Source: a bacterium
Lineage (GTDB): Bacteria > Desulfobacterota > Binatia > HRBIN30 > CADEER01
NCBI GenBank assembly: GCA_030430165.1
Contig: JAUIGL010000036.1
Location: 1 to 58,179 of the forward strand
Length of the DNA: 58,179 bases
Reading direction: 5' to 3'
The translations under genes and the position numbers were made by a program. This document shows, piece by piece, positions 36,616-45,756 of the stretch. Below the pieces are notes generated by a model. That model searched no databases, was not told the origin of the DNA, and worked only from the letters and a program-made list of their open reading frames with translations. The stretch's first letter is position 1; each line of letters opens with the position of its first letter.

Positions 36616-39600
36616 CTACGGGCAGCCGTCGAGTGCGGCGATGACGCCCGAGATGAGCTCGTTGATGGCGACGGTGCCGTCGCCGTTGGAGTCGGCGTTC
36701 GGGCACTGGTCGAGCGACAGCGTGCCGAGGGCGATATTGACCGCGCGAACCAGCTCGGAGATGGTCGTCGTTCCGTTGCCGTCGCAGTCGGCGGCGCAGC
36801 CGGACGGGATCGGCGTGTCGGTCGGCGGGACCGGAGTCGGTGTCGTCGGCGTCGGGCTGGCCGTCGCGGTCGCCGTCACCGCCGGGGTCTCGGTGGGCGT
36901 GCCGGTGGCGGTGACCAGACCGGTCTCGGTGGCGGTCGGCGTCGGCGTCGGTGTTGCCGTCAGCCCGGGCGTCTGGGCGAGGCCGTTGAAGAAGGGCGCG
37001 TAGCGGATGAGGTTGACCATCGGCTGCGCCTGCGACTCGGGCACCGACGGGTCGCAGAAGTTGATGGTGGTCACGATCACCCGGCCGGCGCCGTACTCGT
37101 ACTCGGCCCACGACGGACCGGTGTCGTTGCGCAATACGACCTTCGTACCTTCGGGCAGGCCGACCAGGAAGCCGCGGTCGGTGGTGTCCCAGTCGTCGAA
37201 CTCTGCGGCGTCCAGGGTCACGCCGCCGTAGCCGATGCCGGTCGCGTAGGGGTGCGAGCTCAGCGTGATGCGCTCGCGGTCGAAGGCCGAGGTTCCGCGG
37301 TAGCCGACGTTGAGCGGAGCGACGTCGTCCTCGAACACCGCGTTGCCGGCGAGATTGACCACGGCGACGCCGCCGAACAGTACGAACTGCTCGAGGAAGC
37401 CGTCGTCGGCGGCGAGGATCCGCAGCAGGGCGTAATCATCCGCGCCGAGGTTGGGCGCGATGTAGAGCACCGAGTAGTCGGCCTGCAGCTCGGCCGGATC
37501 CTCGAAGCCGAGGGCGAGGTTGCCGAGCGGGATGACGCGGCTGGTGAACAGGGACTCGAGCGCGATGTCGTTGCTGCACTCCCAGTCGTTGTCGTCGCTG
37601 GCGACGAAGATGAAGTCGCCGAGGCGCGGCGCGATGGTCGGCGCCGGGGTCGAAGTCGAGCTCGGCGTCGGCGATTCGGTGGCGGTCGGCGAAGCAGTCG
37701 GGGTGGCGGCGAGCGTTTCGGTCGCGCTCGGCGTGCTGGTCAGGGTCGGGGTGTTGGTCACGGTCGGCGTGTCGCTGGCCGTCGGCACCGGGGTCGAGGT
37801 CGGCGTCGGCGACGGTGTCGCCGTCGGCACGGTCGGCGTGTGGCTCGGGGTGAGCGTTGCGGTCGGCGTATCGGACGGGGTGGCCGTGGCGGTGTGAGTC
37901 CGGGTTTGCGTCGGCGTGCGGGTATCGGTCGGCGTCGGCGTCGGCGTGTTGGTTCGAGTCGGTGTGTCGGTCGGCGTGTCGGTCGGGGTCATCGTTGCCG
38001 TGTGGGTCAGCGTCGGCGTGTCGGTTACGGTCGCGGTCGGCGTATCGGTGGGCGTCGACGACGGGGTCGAGGTGGCCGGCGCGTCGATGTCGAGAACGAC
38101 CTCGAGGATCGCCTGGGAAACCGTCGCCTGACCGCCGTTGTCGGGGTGGCGGATGCCGAGCTCGGTGTCGGCGAGGTCGTTGGCGGTCCAAGGCTGCTGG
38201 GTCGCCGGACTGGTCTCGTCGATGCGGCTGAAGGTGCGGCCGGCGGCGGTCAGGTCGAACTCGGTCTCGGGCAAGAGGTCGGTGCCGCCCGGCTGAGCGC
38301 AGGCGCCGCTGCGGTAAAACATCGAGGCCGGGTCGCTGCCGTCGGGCGACTCGCTGCCGGTGGTCGACATTTTTACGGCGAGGATCGGGAAGGTCAGATT
38401 GGCGATCGGATCGTCGAGGCAGAACGAGGCGGCGGCGTTGGCGGTCGACGAGCCGATCGAGCCGACGCCGGGCGGGCGCAGGGCGACGCAGTCGGCCAGG
38501 GGCGGACCGCACGCGTCGCCGGTCCAGCTGTCGTAGAAGCCGGTGGCGCTCGGCTCGAGGGCGACGATGGCGATCTCTCCGGGCCAACGCGCGCTCGCCG
38601 AAAAGGTGTGGTTGTCCCACCAGATCTCGGGCGTGGTGACGCCGGCGTCGGTGCCGATCCAGGTGGTCTGGACGGTGCGAAAGGAGAAGATCTCTTCTTC
38701 GATTTCGGTGACCCCGTTGAGGCGCAGGGCGATGCGCGCGCCGAGGGTGCTGTTCTCCCACTGCACGGCGACGCGGGTGAAGGTCGGGCACAGCGAGAGC
38801 GCGCTGGTCGAGACCCAGAAGGTGGAACCGCCCGAGCGCAAGCTGATGCGGCGGTCGGGGCGCAGCAGCAGCTCGACCGCCTGGCTCTGCGGATCGGTCG
38901 AGAACCAATTGCGGATGCGTCGGGTGCTCTCGATCGCTTCGACGACGCAAGCTTCGAAGCCGTCGGTGAACACGGCGCTGTCCTGGCGCAAGCGCGCCAC
39001 CAGGTAGTTGTTTGAATCGTCCTGGCCGGAGACGAACGAAAAATCTCCGGAGGGCGCCATTCCGGTGGCGACGATCGGCGTCGCTTCGGGGGGTAGCGAA
39101 GTGTAGTCGCCGGTGGTGCCGGTCTCGAAGCCGTTCAGCTGGTCGAGGAAGAGGTTGAACGGAGTCTGGCTGGCGGTCGGGGTCAGCGTCGGGGTCAGCG
39201 TCAGCGTCGGTGTGTCGGTTGCGGTCGGCGTCAGCGTCACGGTGGGAGTGAGCGTCGGCGTCGCGGTCAGGGTGTGGGTCGGCGTCAGGGTGGCGGTCGG
39301 CGTCAGCGTCAAGGTCGGGGTCAGGGTCAGGGTCGGCGTCAGCGTCAGCGTCGGGCTCGGGGTGTCGGTCGGTGTCGGCGTCTCGGTGAAGGTCTGGGTG
39401 AAGGTGAGAGTCGGCGTGTCGGTCGGCGTCGAGCTCGGTGTCTCGGTCGGGGTGACGGTCGGAGTGAGAGTCGGCGTGTCGGTCGGCGTCGTCGTCGGCG
39501 TCAGCGTAAACGTGGCGGATGGAGTCGACGTCGGAGTCGGGCTGGGGATGCCGTCGACCTCGATTGCGACCTCGCGCCAGACCTGGGTCGCGTGGGCGGC

Positions 39601-40728
39601 GGTGCCGTTCTCGAGCCGCAAGCGCAGCTCGCTGGCGTCGAGGCTGGCCAGGGTCCAGGGATCGCCGGTTGCCGGATTGGTGCGGTCGATGCGCCCGACG
39701 CCGGTGAAGGTCGCCGGCAGCGGGCGGTCGACGCCGCCGGAGGTCGCTCCCGAGCTGCCGCCGCAGGCCATGGCGTTGGTGCGCAGCGCCAGGTCGAGAT
39801 CGGATCCGGCGGGGGTGGCGCGGGCGACGACGACGCTGCGCGCGGCGAGGATCTCGCCGAACACGCCGTAGACCTCGGCGTCGCCGAAGCAGATCGACTG
39901 GCGGTCCCCGGGTGCGTCGGCGGATACCGTGGTGGTGGTGTCGAACGGGCGCTCTTCGAGGCACTCGGGCGCCGAGCTGCAGGCGCCGTCGGTCGTCCAC
40001 TCGTCGAAGAAGTCGGGGTCGGCGACTGGCTCGGGCTCCGCGGGGGGAACGCCGAGGATGCGCAGGTCGTCCGGGAAGTCGGCGCCGAGCACGACCGCGT
40101 GGTCGTCCCAGGTGACCGAAACGTCGCCGGCGGTGGCGTCATCGGGACCGAGGCGCAGGCCGTCGATCATTGCGGTCGAGGTGTGGGGTCCGCTCGCGCT
40201 CACCCCGTCGATTCGGACGGAAGCGCTGCCGCCGGCACCGAACGCGCGGTATTCGACGACGATTTCGGAGAAGGTCGGGCAGCTGGCGACGGTGGCGCTG
40301 CTGGTGACGACACCGATCAGGTCGGTGCGCAGCTCGACGCGGCGGTCGAAGCGAAGGAGCAATTGCAGAGCGACGTTGGGGCCGGACGTCCACGTGCGGA
40401 TGCGGCGCGCGCCCGCCGGCGCGGTGTCGACGCAGGCCCAGACGCCATCGGTGACGACGTCGTCGGCGGCGCTGAGCTCGACCTCGACGTATTCGGTGGC
40501 GCCGGCCAGCGCCGAGGTCTCGAGGCCGAAGCTGCCGCTGTCCGGGCGGTGGGTGTTGGACGCCGCCGGCGAGCCGACGGTGGTGTAGTCGCCGGCGCCG
40601 GCGGTCTCGAAGCCGTTGAAGCGGTCGAGCAGGGTCGACGGCTGGGCGGACGCGCCGCCGGTGAGGAGGGCAAGCACTCCTAGGGGAACCGCGAGAATAG
40701 GGCGCATCAGGCTCGCTCGAGCACGCAT
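36616..40728 (-). CDS. giant secreted protein: two LamG-like modules, Thr/Pro stalks, C-terminal dockerin repeats
   Basis: 1370 residues. Signal peptide at the N-terminus (ILAVPLGVLALLTGGASA). Module 1 (about 30-394) and module 2 (about 522-881) are homologous to each other: both open with LNGFET or FNGFET, share RRIR followed by LLLR and DRR, CPTF, and WDDH/WDNH, and end before a stalk; they look like concanavalin/LamG-type beta sandwiches. Stalk 1 (396-521), stalk 2 (882-1029) and stalk 3 (about 1249-1306) are Thr-rich TPT/TLT repeats. Module 3 (about 1030-1246) resembles an amidotransferase-like fold (VLYIAPNLGADDYALL, LFGGVAVVNLAGN). The last 60 residues are two EF-hand dockerin-like repeats (DCDGNGTTTISELVRAVNIAL, NADSNGDGTVAINELI). 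Probably cell-surface or extracellular; no catalytic residues recognised. Confidence 0.75.
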   Translation of the reverse strand: MRARASLMRPILAVPLGVLALLTGGASAQPSTLLDRFNGFETAGAGDYTTVGSPAASNTHRPDSGSFGLETSALAGATEYVEVELSAADDVVTDGVWACVDTAPAGARRIRTWTSGPNVALQLLLRFDRRVELRTDLIGVVTSSATVASCPTFSEIVVEYRAFGAGGSASVRIDGVSASGPHTSTAMIDGLRLGPDDATAGDVSVTWDDHAVVLGADFPDDLRILGVPPAEPEPVADPDFFDEWTTDGACSSAPECLEERPFDTTTTVSADAPGDRQSICFGDAEVYGVFGEILAARSVVVARATPAGSDLDLALRTNAMACGGSSGATSGGVDRPLPATFTGVGRIDRTNPATGDPWTLASLDASELRLRLENGTAAHATQVWREVAIEVDGIPSPTPTSTPSATFTLTPTTTPTDTPTLTPTVTPTETPSSTPTDTPTLTFTQTFTETPTPTDTPSPTLTLTPTLTLTPTLTLTPTATLTPTHTLTATPTLTPTVTLTPTATDTPTLTLTPTLTPTASQTPFNLFLDQLNGFETGTTGDYTSLPPEATPIVATGMAPSGDFSFVSGQDDSNNYLVARLRQDSAVFTDGFEACVVEAIESTRRIRNWFSTDPQSQAVELLLRPDRRISLRSGGSTFWVSTSALSLCPTFTRVAVQWENSTLGARIALRLNGVTEIEEEIFSFRTVQTTWIGTDAGVTTPEIWWDNHTFSASARWPGEIAIVALEPSATGFYDSWTGDACGPPLADCVALRPPGVGSIGSSTANAAASFCLDDPIANLTFPILAVKMSTTGSESPDGSDPASMFYRSGACAQPGGTDLLPETEFDLTAAGRTFSRIDETSPATQQPWTANDLADTELGIRHPDNGGQATVSQAILEVVLDIDAPATSTPSSTPTDTPTATVTDTPTLTHTATMTPTDTPTDTPTRTNTPTPTPTDTRTPTQTRTHTATATPSDTPTATLTPSHTPTVPTATPSPTPTSTPVPTASDTPTVTNTPTLTSTPSATETLAATPTASPTATESPTPSSTSTPAPTIAPRLGDFIFVASDDNDWECSNDIALESLFTSRVIPLGNLALGFEDPAELQADYSVLYIAPNLGADDYALLRILAADDGFLEQFVLFGGVAVVNLAGNAVFEDDVAPLNVGYRGTSAFDRERITLSSHPYATGIGYGGVTLDAAEFDDWDTTDRGFLVGLPEGTKVVLRNDTGPSWAEYEYGAGRVIVTTINFCDPSVPESQAQPMVNLIRYAPFFNGLAQTPGLTATPTPTPTATETGLVTATGTPTETPAVTATATASPTPTTPTPVPPTDTPIPSGCAADCDGNGTTTISELVRAVNIALGTLSLDQCPNADSNGDGTVAINELISGVIAALDGCP

Positions 40729-40963
40729 GAACGGCGTGGATCCGTTTCGACGGACGTCATGGCCGCGTTGACTTCGGGCCGTCTGCCTTGATAGCTAGAA
40801 CGGCTGTTCTGCGCAAGCGCAGACGATAGCCCGATGGACACGAGGAACCGCGCAGCAAACGGTCATTGGATGCCGAATCGGCGTTGAGTCCAGCAACGCC
40901 TCGGCTCACTCGGCCGGAGAACCTCTCGTTGCTCCGGTAGCTCGATCGTATTGGGACTGCACT

Positions 40964-42250
40964 ATGAAAATTTCCTCGGTGAAAGGGTTTCACGACGTCC
41001 TCCCGGCAGAAAGTGCGCGCTGGGCGGAGATCGAAGCAACCGCCCGCGACATCTTTGATAGATACAATTTTTCGGAGATTCGCTTACCGATCGTCGAGCG
41101 GGCGGAGCTGTTCCGGCGTTCCGTCGGCGAGACCACCGATATCGTCGAGAAGGAGATGTACGCCTTCGAGGATCGCGACGGGACGGTTCTGACGCTGCGT
41201 CCGGAAGGCACCGCCTCGGCGGTGCGGGCCTACGTCGAGCACGCGATGCAGACCCAGGAGCCGGTCACCAAGCTTTCCTATTTCGGTCCGATGTTTCGCC
41301 GCGAGCGGCCGCAGAGGGGGCGACTACGCCAGTTCTCCCAGATCGGCGCCGAGGTGTTCGGGCGCGACGACCCGGCGATCGACGCAGAGATTCTCCTGTT
41401 GTTGTCCGATTTGCTGCAAGCGATCGGCATCGAGTCGGCCGAGATTGGCGTCAACACGCTCGGCTGCAGCGACTGCCGGCCGGCGTTCCGCGAGGCGCTG
41501 GTCGCCTGGGGCGAGTCGCATCGCGACCAGCTGTGCGCCGACTGTCAGCGCCGTCTGCAGCAGAACCCGCTGCGCTTGTTGGACTGCAAGCAGCCGCAAT
41601 GTGTGGCTCTGCGCGACGGCGCGCCGCGCATGATCGAACACTGCGATCCGGCCTGCGGCGAACACTTCGCCCGGGTGCGGCAGCTGTGCGAGGAGCAGGG
41701 CCTCGAGCTGGTGCTGCAGCCCTACATGGTGCGCGGTCTCGACTACTACTGCCGCACCGCGTTCGAGGTCGTGGCGAGTGGTCTCGGCTCGCAGAACGCG
41801 GTTGGCGGCGGCGGTCGCTACGACGGGCTGGTGAAGTCGCTCGGCGGGCCGCAGGTGGGTGGGATCGGTTTCGCTCTCGGCGTCGAGCGCCTGGCGCTGG
41901 TGCTCGAGGCGCAGGGCGGCGACGCGCCGCGACCGGCGCCCGAGTTCTACATCGCGCCGCTCGGCGCGGCCGGGGAGAGCGCTGCCTTCGCGCTCGGCCA
42001 CCGACTGCGCGCCGAGGGAGCTCGCGTCGAAGTCGACTCGGGCGGCAAGAGTCTGAAGAGCCAGATGCGGCGCGCCGGCAAGATGGAGGCGCCGTACGTC
42101 ATCCTGCTCGGCGAGGACGAGGTCGGCAGCGGACGAATCACGGTGCGCGACATGCAGGCTCGGGCCGACCGCCGCGGGGTTGCGGCCTTGGATACGGACA
42201 TCAACGAATTGCGCGCGGCCTTGTCGGCGGCGGCGACGGCGGAGGGTTAG
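40964..42250 (+). CDS. hisS: histidyl-tRNA synthetase
   Basis: A class II synthetase of 428 residues charging tRNA-His. Motif 1 region KGFHDVLPAESARW; motif 2 FGPMFRRERPQRGRLRQFSQIGAE; His-specific GLDYYCRTAFEVV and GGGGRYDGLVKSLGG; motif 3 GIGFALGVERLAL; the anticodon-binding domain follows (FYIAPLG...LGHRLRAEGARVEVD). Upstream, 40729-40963 is 235 bp with no gene or strong promoter visible to me. aspS begins five bases after the stop, so the two form an operon. Confidence 0.96.
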   Translation: MKISSVKGFHDVLPAESARWAEIEATARDIFDRYNFSEIRLPIVERAELFRRSVGETTDIVEKEMYAFEDRDGTVLTLRPEGTASAVRAYVEHAMQTQEPVTKLSYFGPMFRRERPQRGRLRQFSQIGAEVFGRDDPAIDAEILLLLSDLLQAIGIESAEIGVNTLGCSDCRPAFREALVAWGESHRDQLCADCQRRLQQNPLRLLDCKQPQCVALRDGAPRMIEHCDPACGEHFARVRQLCEEQGLELVLQPYMVRGLDYYCRTAFEVVASGLGSQNAVGGGGRYDGLVKSLGGPQVGGIGFALGVERLALVLEAQGGDAPRPAPEFYIAPLGAAGESAAFALGHRLRAEGARVEVDSGGKSLKSQMRRAGKMEAPYVILLGEDEVGSGRITVRDMQARADRRGVAALDTDINELRAALSAAATAEG

Positions 42251-42254
42251 AATC

Positions 42255-44033
42255 GTGAAGTTGGACGAGCTCGGAGAATGGCAGCGCACGGTCGAGTGCG
42301 GCGCGCCGCGCCAGTCGGACATCGGCCGCGAGGTCACCGTGATGGGATGGGTCGACGGCCGTCGTGACCACGGCGGCGTCGTCTTCGTCGATCTGCGCGA
42401 TCGCAGCGGCATCCTCCAGGTCGTCTTCAATCCGGAAGAGAATCGCGCGGCGCACGACGCCGCCGGGGCGATCCGCGGCGAGTACGTGATCGCCGCGCGC
42501 GGCACGGTTCGCCAGCGTCCGCCGGAGACCCTCAACCCAAATCTCGCCACCGGCGAAGTCGAGGTGATGGCCGACGAGGTGCGCATCCTCAACGAGTCGG
42601 AGACCCCTCCGTTCATGATCGAGGACGGCACCGGCGTCGGCGAGGCGACTCGCCTGAAGTACCGGTACCTCGATCTGCGTCGTCCGGAGATGCAGGAAAA
42701 GCTCATGTTCCGGCATCGCCTCACCAAGGCGATCCGCGACTATCTGGATGGCGCCGGCTACGTCGAGGTCGAGACGCCGATCCTCACCAAGAGCACGCCG
42801 GAGGGCGCGCGCGACTACCTGGTGCCGAGCCGCGTCAACCTCGGCAACTTCTTCGCGCTGCCGCAGTCGCCGCAGCTGTTCAAGCAGCTCCTCATGGTGG
42901 CCGGGCTCGACCGTTACTTTCAGATCGTCAAGTGCTTCCGCGACGAAGATCTGCGAGCCGATCGCCAGCCGGAGTTCACCCAGGTCGACATCGAGGCGTC
43001 GTTCGTGACGCCGGAGCAGATCTACGCGCTGGTCGAGGGGCTGCTCGAGGCGGCGTTCGCGGTCAGCGGAATCGAGATCAGCACGCCGTTCCCCCGGCTG
43101 ACCTATGCCGATGCGATCGGCCGCTACGGCATCGACCGGCCGGACACGCGATTCGGCCTCGAGCTCGCCGACGTCACGGAGATCCTGCGCACCGCCGAGC
43201 TGCGCGTGTTCCGCGAGGCGGCGGAGAAGGGCGGCCTGATCAAGGCGCTGGCGATCCCCGAAGGCAGTCGCCTGTCGCGCAAGGACCTCGACACCCTGCC
43301 CGACGAGGTGGCGCAGTTCGGCGCCAAGGGAATCGCCTGGGCGCGGATCACCGAAGAGGGCTGGCAGTCGCCGATCGCCAAGTTCCTCACCGAGGAGCAC
43401 CGCAAGCAGGTCGAGCAAGCGACCGGTGCCGGCGTCGGCAGCGTCGTCATGTTCTCGGCCGACAAGGCGAAGGTGGTCAACGATTCGTTGGCGCATCTGC
43501 GGGTGACTCTGGCCGAGCGTCTCGGCATGATTCCGCAGGGAAAGAACTCGCTGCTCTGGGTCACCGATTTTCCTTTGTTCGAGTACTCGGAAGAGGAGAA
43601 GCGCGCGGTGGCGATTCACCATCCCTTCACCGCGCCGCGCGACGAGGACCTCGAGCACCTCGAGAGCGACCCGCTGTCGGTGCGCTCGCGCGCCTACGAC
43701 GTCGTCTGGAACGGCACCGAGCTCGGCGGCGGCAGCATTCGTATCCATCGAATGGACGTGCAGCAGCGGGTTTTCGAGCAACTCGGAATCGGCGAGGAGG
43801 AGGCGCGCAGCAAGTTCGGCTTTCTCCTCGACGCGCTCTCCTACGGCGCGCCGCCGCACGGCGGAATCGCTCTCGGGCTCGATCGCCTGGCGATGCTGCT
43901 GTCGGGCGGCAGCTCGATCCGCGACGTCATCGCCTTTCCCAAGACCCAGCGCGCGGTTTGCTCGATGACGGAAGCGCCGAGCGAGGTCAGCCCGCGCCAG
44001 CTGCGCGAGCTCGGGTTGAAGATCGATGTCTGA
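42255..44033 (+). CDS. aspS: aspartyl-tRNA synthetase
   Basis: A class II synthetase, 592 residues from GTG 42255. This start is chosen because GGAGGG lies at the end of hisS at proper spacing and the protein then begins KLDELGEWQRTVECG, as usual; the longer in-frame version would overlap hisS with a nonsensical Arg-rich lead. OB fold: VTVMGWVDGRRDHGGVVFVDLRDRSG. Motif 2: FQIVKCFRDEDLRADRQPEFTQVDIE. The bacterial GAD insertion domain is present (LSRKDLDTLP to HLRVTLAERLGM), and motif 3 is GIALGLDRLAMLL. Whether it also charges tRNA-Asn cannot be decided here. Confidence 0.95.
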   Translation: MKLDELGEWQRTVECGAPRQSDIGREVTVMGWVDGRRDHGGVVFVDLRDRSGILQVVFNPEENRAAHDAAGAIRGEYVIAARGTVRQRPPETLNPNLATGEVEVMADEVRILNESETPPFMIEDGTGVGEATRLKYRYLDLRRPEMQEKLMFRHRLTKAIRDYLDGAGYVEVETPILTKSTPEGARDYLVPSRVNLGNFFALPQSPQLFKQLLMVAGLDRYFQIVKCFRDEDLRADRQPEFTQVDIEASFVTPEQIYALVEGLLEAAFAVSGIEISTPFPRLTYADAIGRYGIDRPDTRFGLELADVTEILRTAELRVFREAAEKGGLIKALAIPEGSRLSRKDLDTLPDEVAQFGAKGIAWARITEEGWQSPIAKFLTEEHRKQVEQATGAGVGSVVMFSADKAKVVNDSLAHLRVTLAERLGMIPQGKNSLLWVTDFPLFEYSEEEKRAVAIHHPFTAPRDEDLEHLESDPLSVRSRAYDVVWNGTELGGGSIRIHRMDVQQRVFEQLGIGEEEARSKFGFLLDALSYGAPPHGGIALGLDRLAMLLSGGSSIRDVIAFPKTQRAVCSMTEAPSEVSPRQLRELGLKIDV

Positions 44034-44640
44034 CCGACGTCGTCGGTGGCTCGTCGCGCTACTCGCCGCGGCGCTTTCCGGCTGTAGCCTGTTCGGCGGC
44101 GGCGGTCCGTCGCTGACCGAGAACGTCCACCTGGTGGCGGTCTACCCGATCCGCGAGGTGCCCGGGACGGCCGACGACAAGTCGGACCGTCCGGTGCTGG
44201 AAACCCACGCTGGCCGCGCCGTGACGGCGCAGATCTACGGCATTCTCGCCGAGCAGACGCGGTATCATTTCGTGCCCGACCTGGCGGTGGCGGACATGGT
44301 CGCGCAGATCGATCCGAGCTTGGACGAGGTTGCGGCGGCGCGCGAATTGGCGCGGGCGAGCGAGGCGGACGCCGTTCTGTTCGGAACCGTTTATCGGTTC
44401 CAGGATCGGGTGGGTCCGCGCATGGCGGCGTCGCAGCCGGCCAGCGTTTCGTTCGACCTGGCGATGTACAGCACCGCCGCCGACGAGGTCGTCTGGGAAG
44501 GGCAGTTCGACGAGACGCAGCAGGCCCTCACCAGTAACTTCTTCGACGCCTGGATGTTCTGGCGGGTCGGCCCGCACTGGTTCTCGTCGCGCGAGCTGGC
44601 CGGCCTCGGCGTCGAGAAGCTGCTCCGCGAAATCGACTGA
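44026..44640 (+). CDS. putative lipoprotein, 204 aa
   Basis: The start overlaps aspS by eight bases, indicating translational coupling. A basic N-terminus and hydrophobic stretch end in a lipobox LSGC with Cys20, followed by a Gly-rich linker. The mature part, ENVHLVAVYPIREVPGT, VLETHAGRAVTAQIYGILAEQ, ASEADAVLFGTVYRF and SVSFDLAMYSTAADEVVWEG, resembles the small lipoproteins with a GNA1162/TolB-N-like alpha/beta domain found in trans-envelope systems, but I cannot name a family with certainty. It ends one base before the convergent flippase-like gene. Confidence 0.7.
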   Translation: MSDRRRRWLVALLAAALSGCSLFGGGGPSLTENVHLVAVYPIREVPGTADDKSDRPVLETHAGRAVTAQIYGILAEQTRYHFVPDLAVADMVAQIDPSLDEVAAARELARASEADAVLFGTVYRFQDRVGPRMAASQPASVSFDLAMYSTAADEVVWEGQFDETQQALTSNFFDAWMFWRVGPHWFSSRELAGLGVEKLLREID

Positions 44641-45636
44641 TCAGGTCTCGGCCGGTGCTTCGCCGGCGGCGAAGAGGTCGGTGAAGCGAACGTCGGCGAG
44701 CGGCAATGCCACCAGCCCCTGCACGATCAGGGTGAGGAACTGAATCGCGTTCAGCACCAGCCCGTAGGCGAGGGCGTCGGCACGAGCCACCCCGAACATC
44801 TCCAGCGCCAGGATGCAGGCGTACTGGTAGGGGCCGAACATCCCGGGAACGTTGGGCAGCGCGGTGCCGAAGCCGATGAAGATGAAGACGACGACGGCGG
44901 CGCTGAACGGGACGTCGAAGCCGAACGCCAGAATCGTCACGTAGCTCGACAGGATCGGCAGGAACCACAGCGCGAGCGACACCAGGAAGACGCTCAGCAG
45001 CAGCAGGCGGTTGGGCAGGATGCTCATGCCGGCGACGATGCTGCCGACGACGCGGCGGACTCCGGCGCCGAAGCGCTCGGGCAGGTTGGAGATCACCCAG
45101 CGCTCGACGAAGGCCTCGCCGCGCCAGAACAGCAGCAGGACCAGCGCCACCAGCACTGCGGCGACCGTAGCCGGTACCATCGCTCCCTGGCGCACCCAGT
45201 CGGGCAGGCTCTCGACAGCGATCAGGCCGGTGAGGATGTAGAACAGGATCACCACCGAGTCGAGGGTCTTCTCGATGACCAGGTTGCCGACCACGTTCGA
45301 CATCGTCACCGACGACTTGCGCGACAACAGCCACGGCCGCACCACTTCGCCGAGGCGCGCCGGGAACAGGTTGATGGCCAGGTAGGCGACCGCGGTGACC
45401 ACCCACAGGCGGCCGAAGGGGATGTGCTCGAGCGGTCGCAGCTCGAGCTGCCAGCGCCAGGCGCGGAAGATCATGATCAGGAAGCTGATGCCGACGGCGA
45501 CCGCGATCCAGCCGTAGCGAACGTTGGAGAAGGCCTCCGCCAACTCGCTGAGCGAAACCTCGCGGAACGCGAGATAGAGGAAGAGCGCGCTCACCGCGAT
45601 GCTCAGGAGGAGGTTCAGGGCTCGGCGGTTTTGCAT
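44641..45636 (-). CDS. lysylphosphatidylglycerol synthase TM-region family (YbhN-like) flippase
   Basis: A 331-residue membrane protein with about eight helices, of the UPF0104/LPG_synthase_TM family: FRAWRWQLELRPLEHIPF, YLAINLFPARLGEVVRPWLLSRK, VVGNLVIEKTLDSVVIL and GFGTALPNVPGMFGPYQYAC are its conserved loops. It lacks the soluble aminoacyl-transferase half of MprF, so it is more likely a lipid or isoprenoid-sugar flippase. ATG 45636 has AGGTGAGG upstream. It diverges from the trehalose gene with a 120-bp spacer holding both promoters. Confidence 0.85.
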   Translation of the reverse strand: MQNRRALNLLLSIAVSALFLYLAFREVSLSELAEAFSNVRYGWIAVAVGISFLIMIFRAWRWQLELRPLEHIPFGRLWVVTAVAYLAINLFPARLGEVVRPWLLSRKSSVTMSNVVGNLVIEKTLDSVVILFYILTGLIAVESLPDWVRQGAMVPATVAAVLVALVLLLFWRGEAFVERWVISNLPERFGAGVRRVVGSIVAGMSILPNRLLLLSVFLVSLALWFLPILSSYVTILAFGFDVPFSAAVVVFIFIGFGTALPNVPGMFGPYQYACILALEMFGVARADALAYGLVLNAIQFLTLIVQGLVALPLADVRFTDLFAAGEAPAET

Positions 45637-45756
45637 CGCCTCACCTTGCCATACCGGCGATCTGCGGCAAGCGGTGCGGTTGGCGCTGGCGGCGCGGTTT
45701 GCTTTACTGTCGTCGAAACGCGGCCGCTGCGGCGCACTGGGAGGTTTGTCGAGTCG

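Noticed and set aside
36281..37111. Minus-strand frame ending MQQNLKEYV
   Set aside because: Its first two thirds are a shifted reading of the giant protein gene. The short unique end has no start or known domain.
42180..44033. Longer AspRS starting inside hisS
   Set aside because: The extra N-terminus is an Arg-rich lead (ARPCRRRRRRR), typical of reading a GC-rich gene out of frame. GTG 42255 has a good ribosome site and the family's normal beginning.
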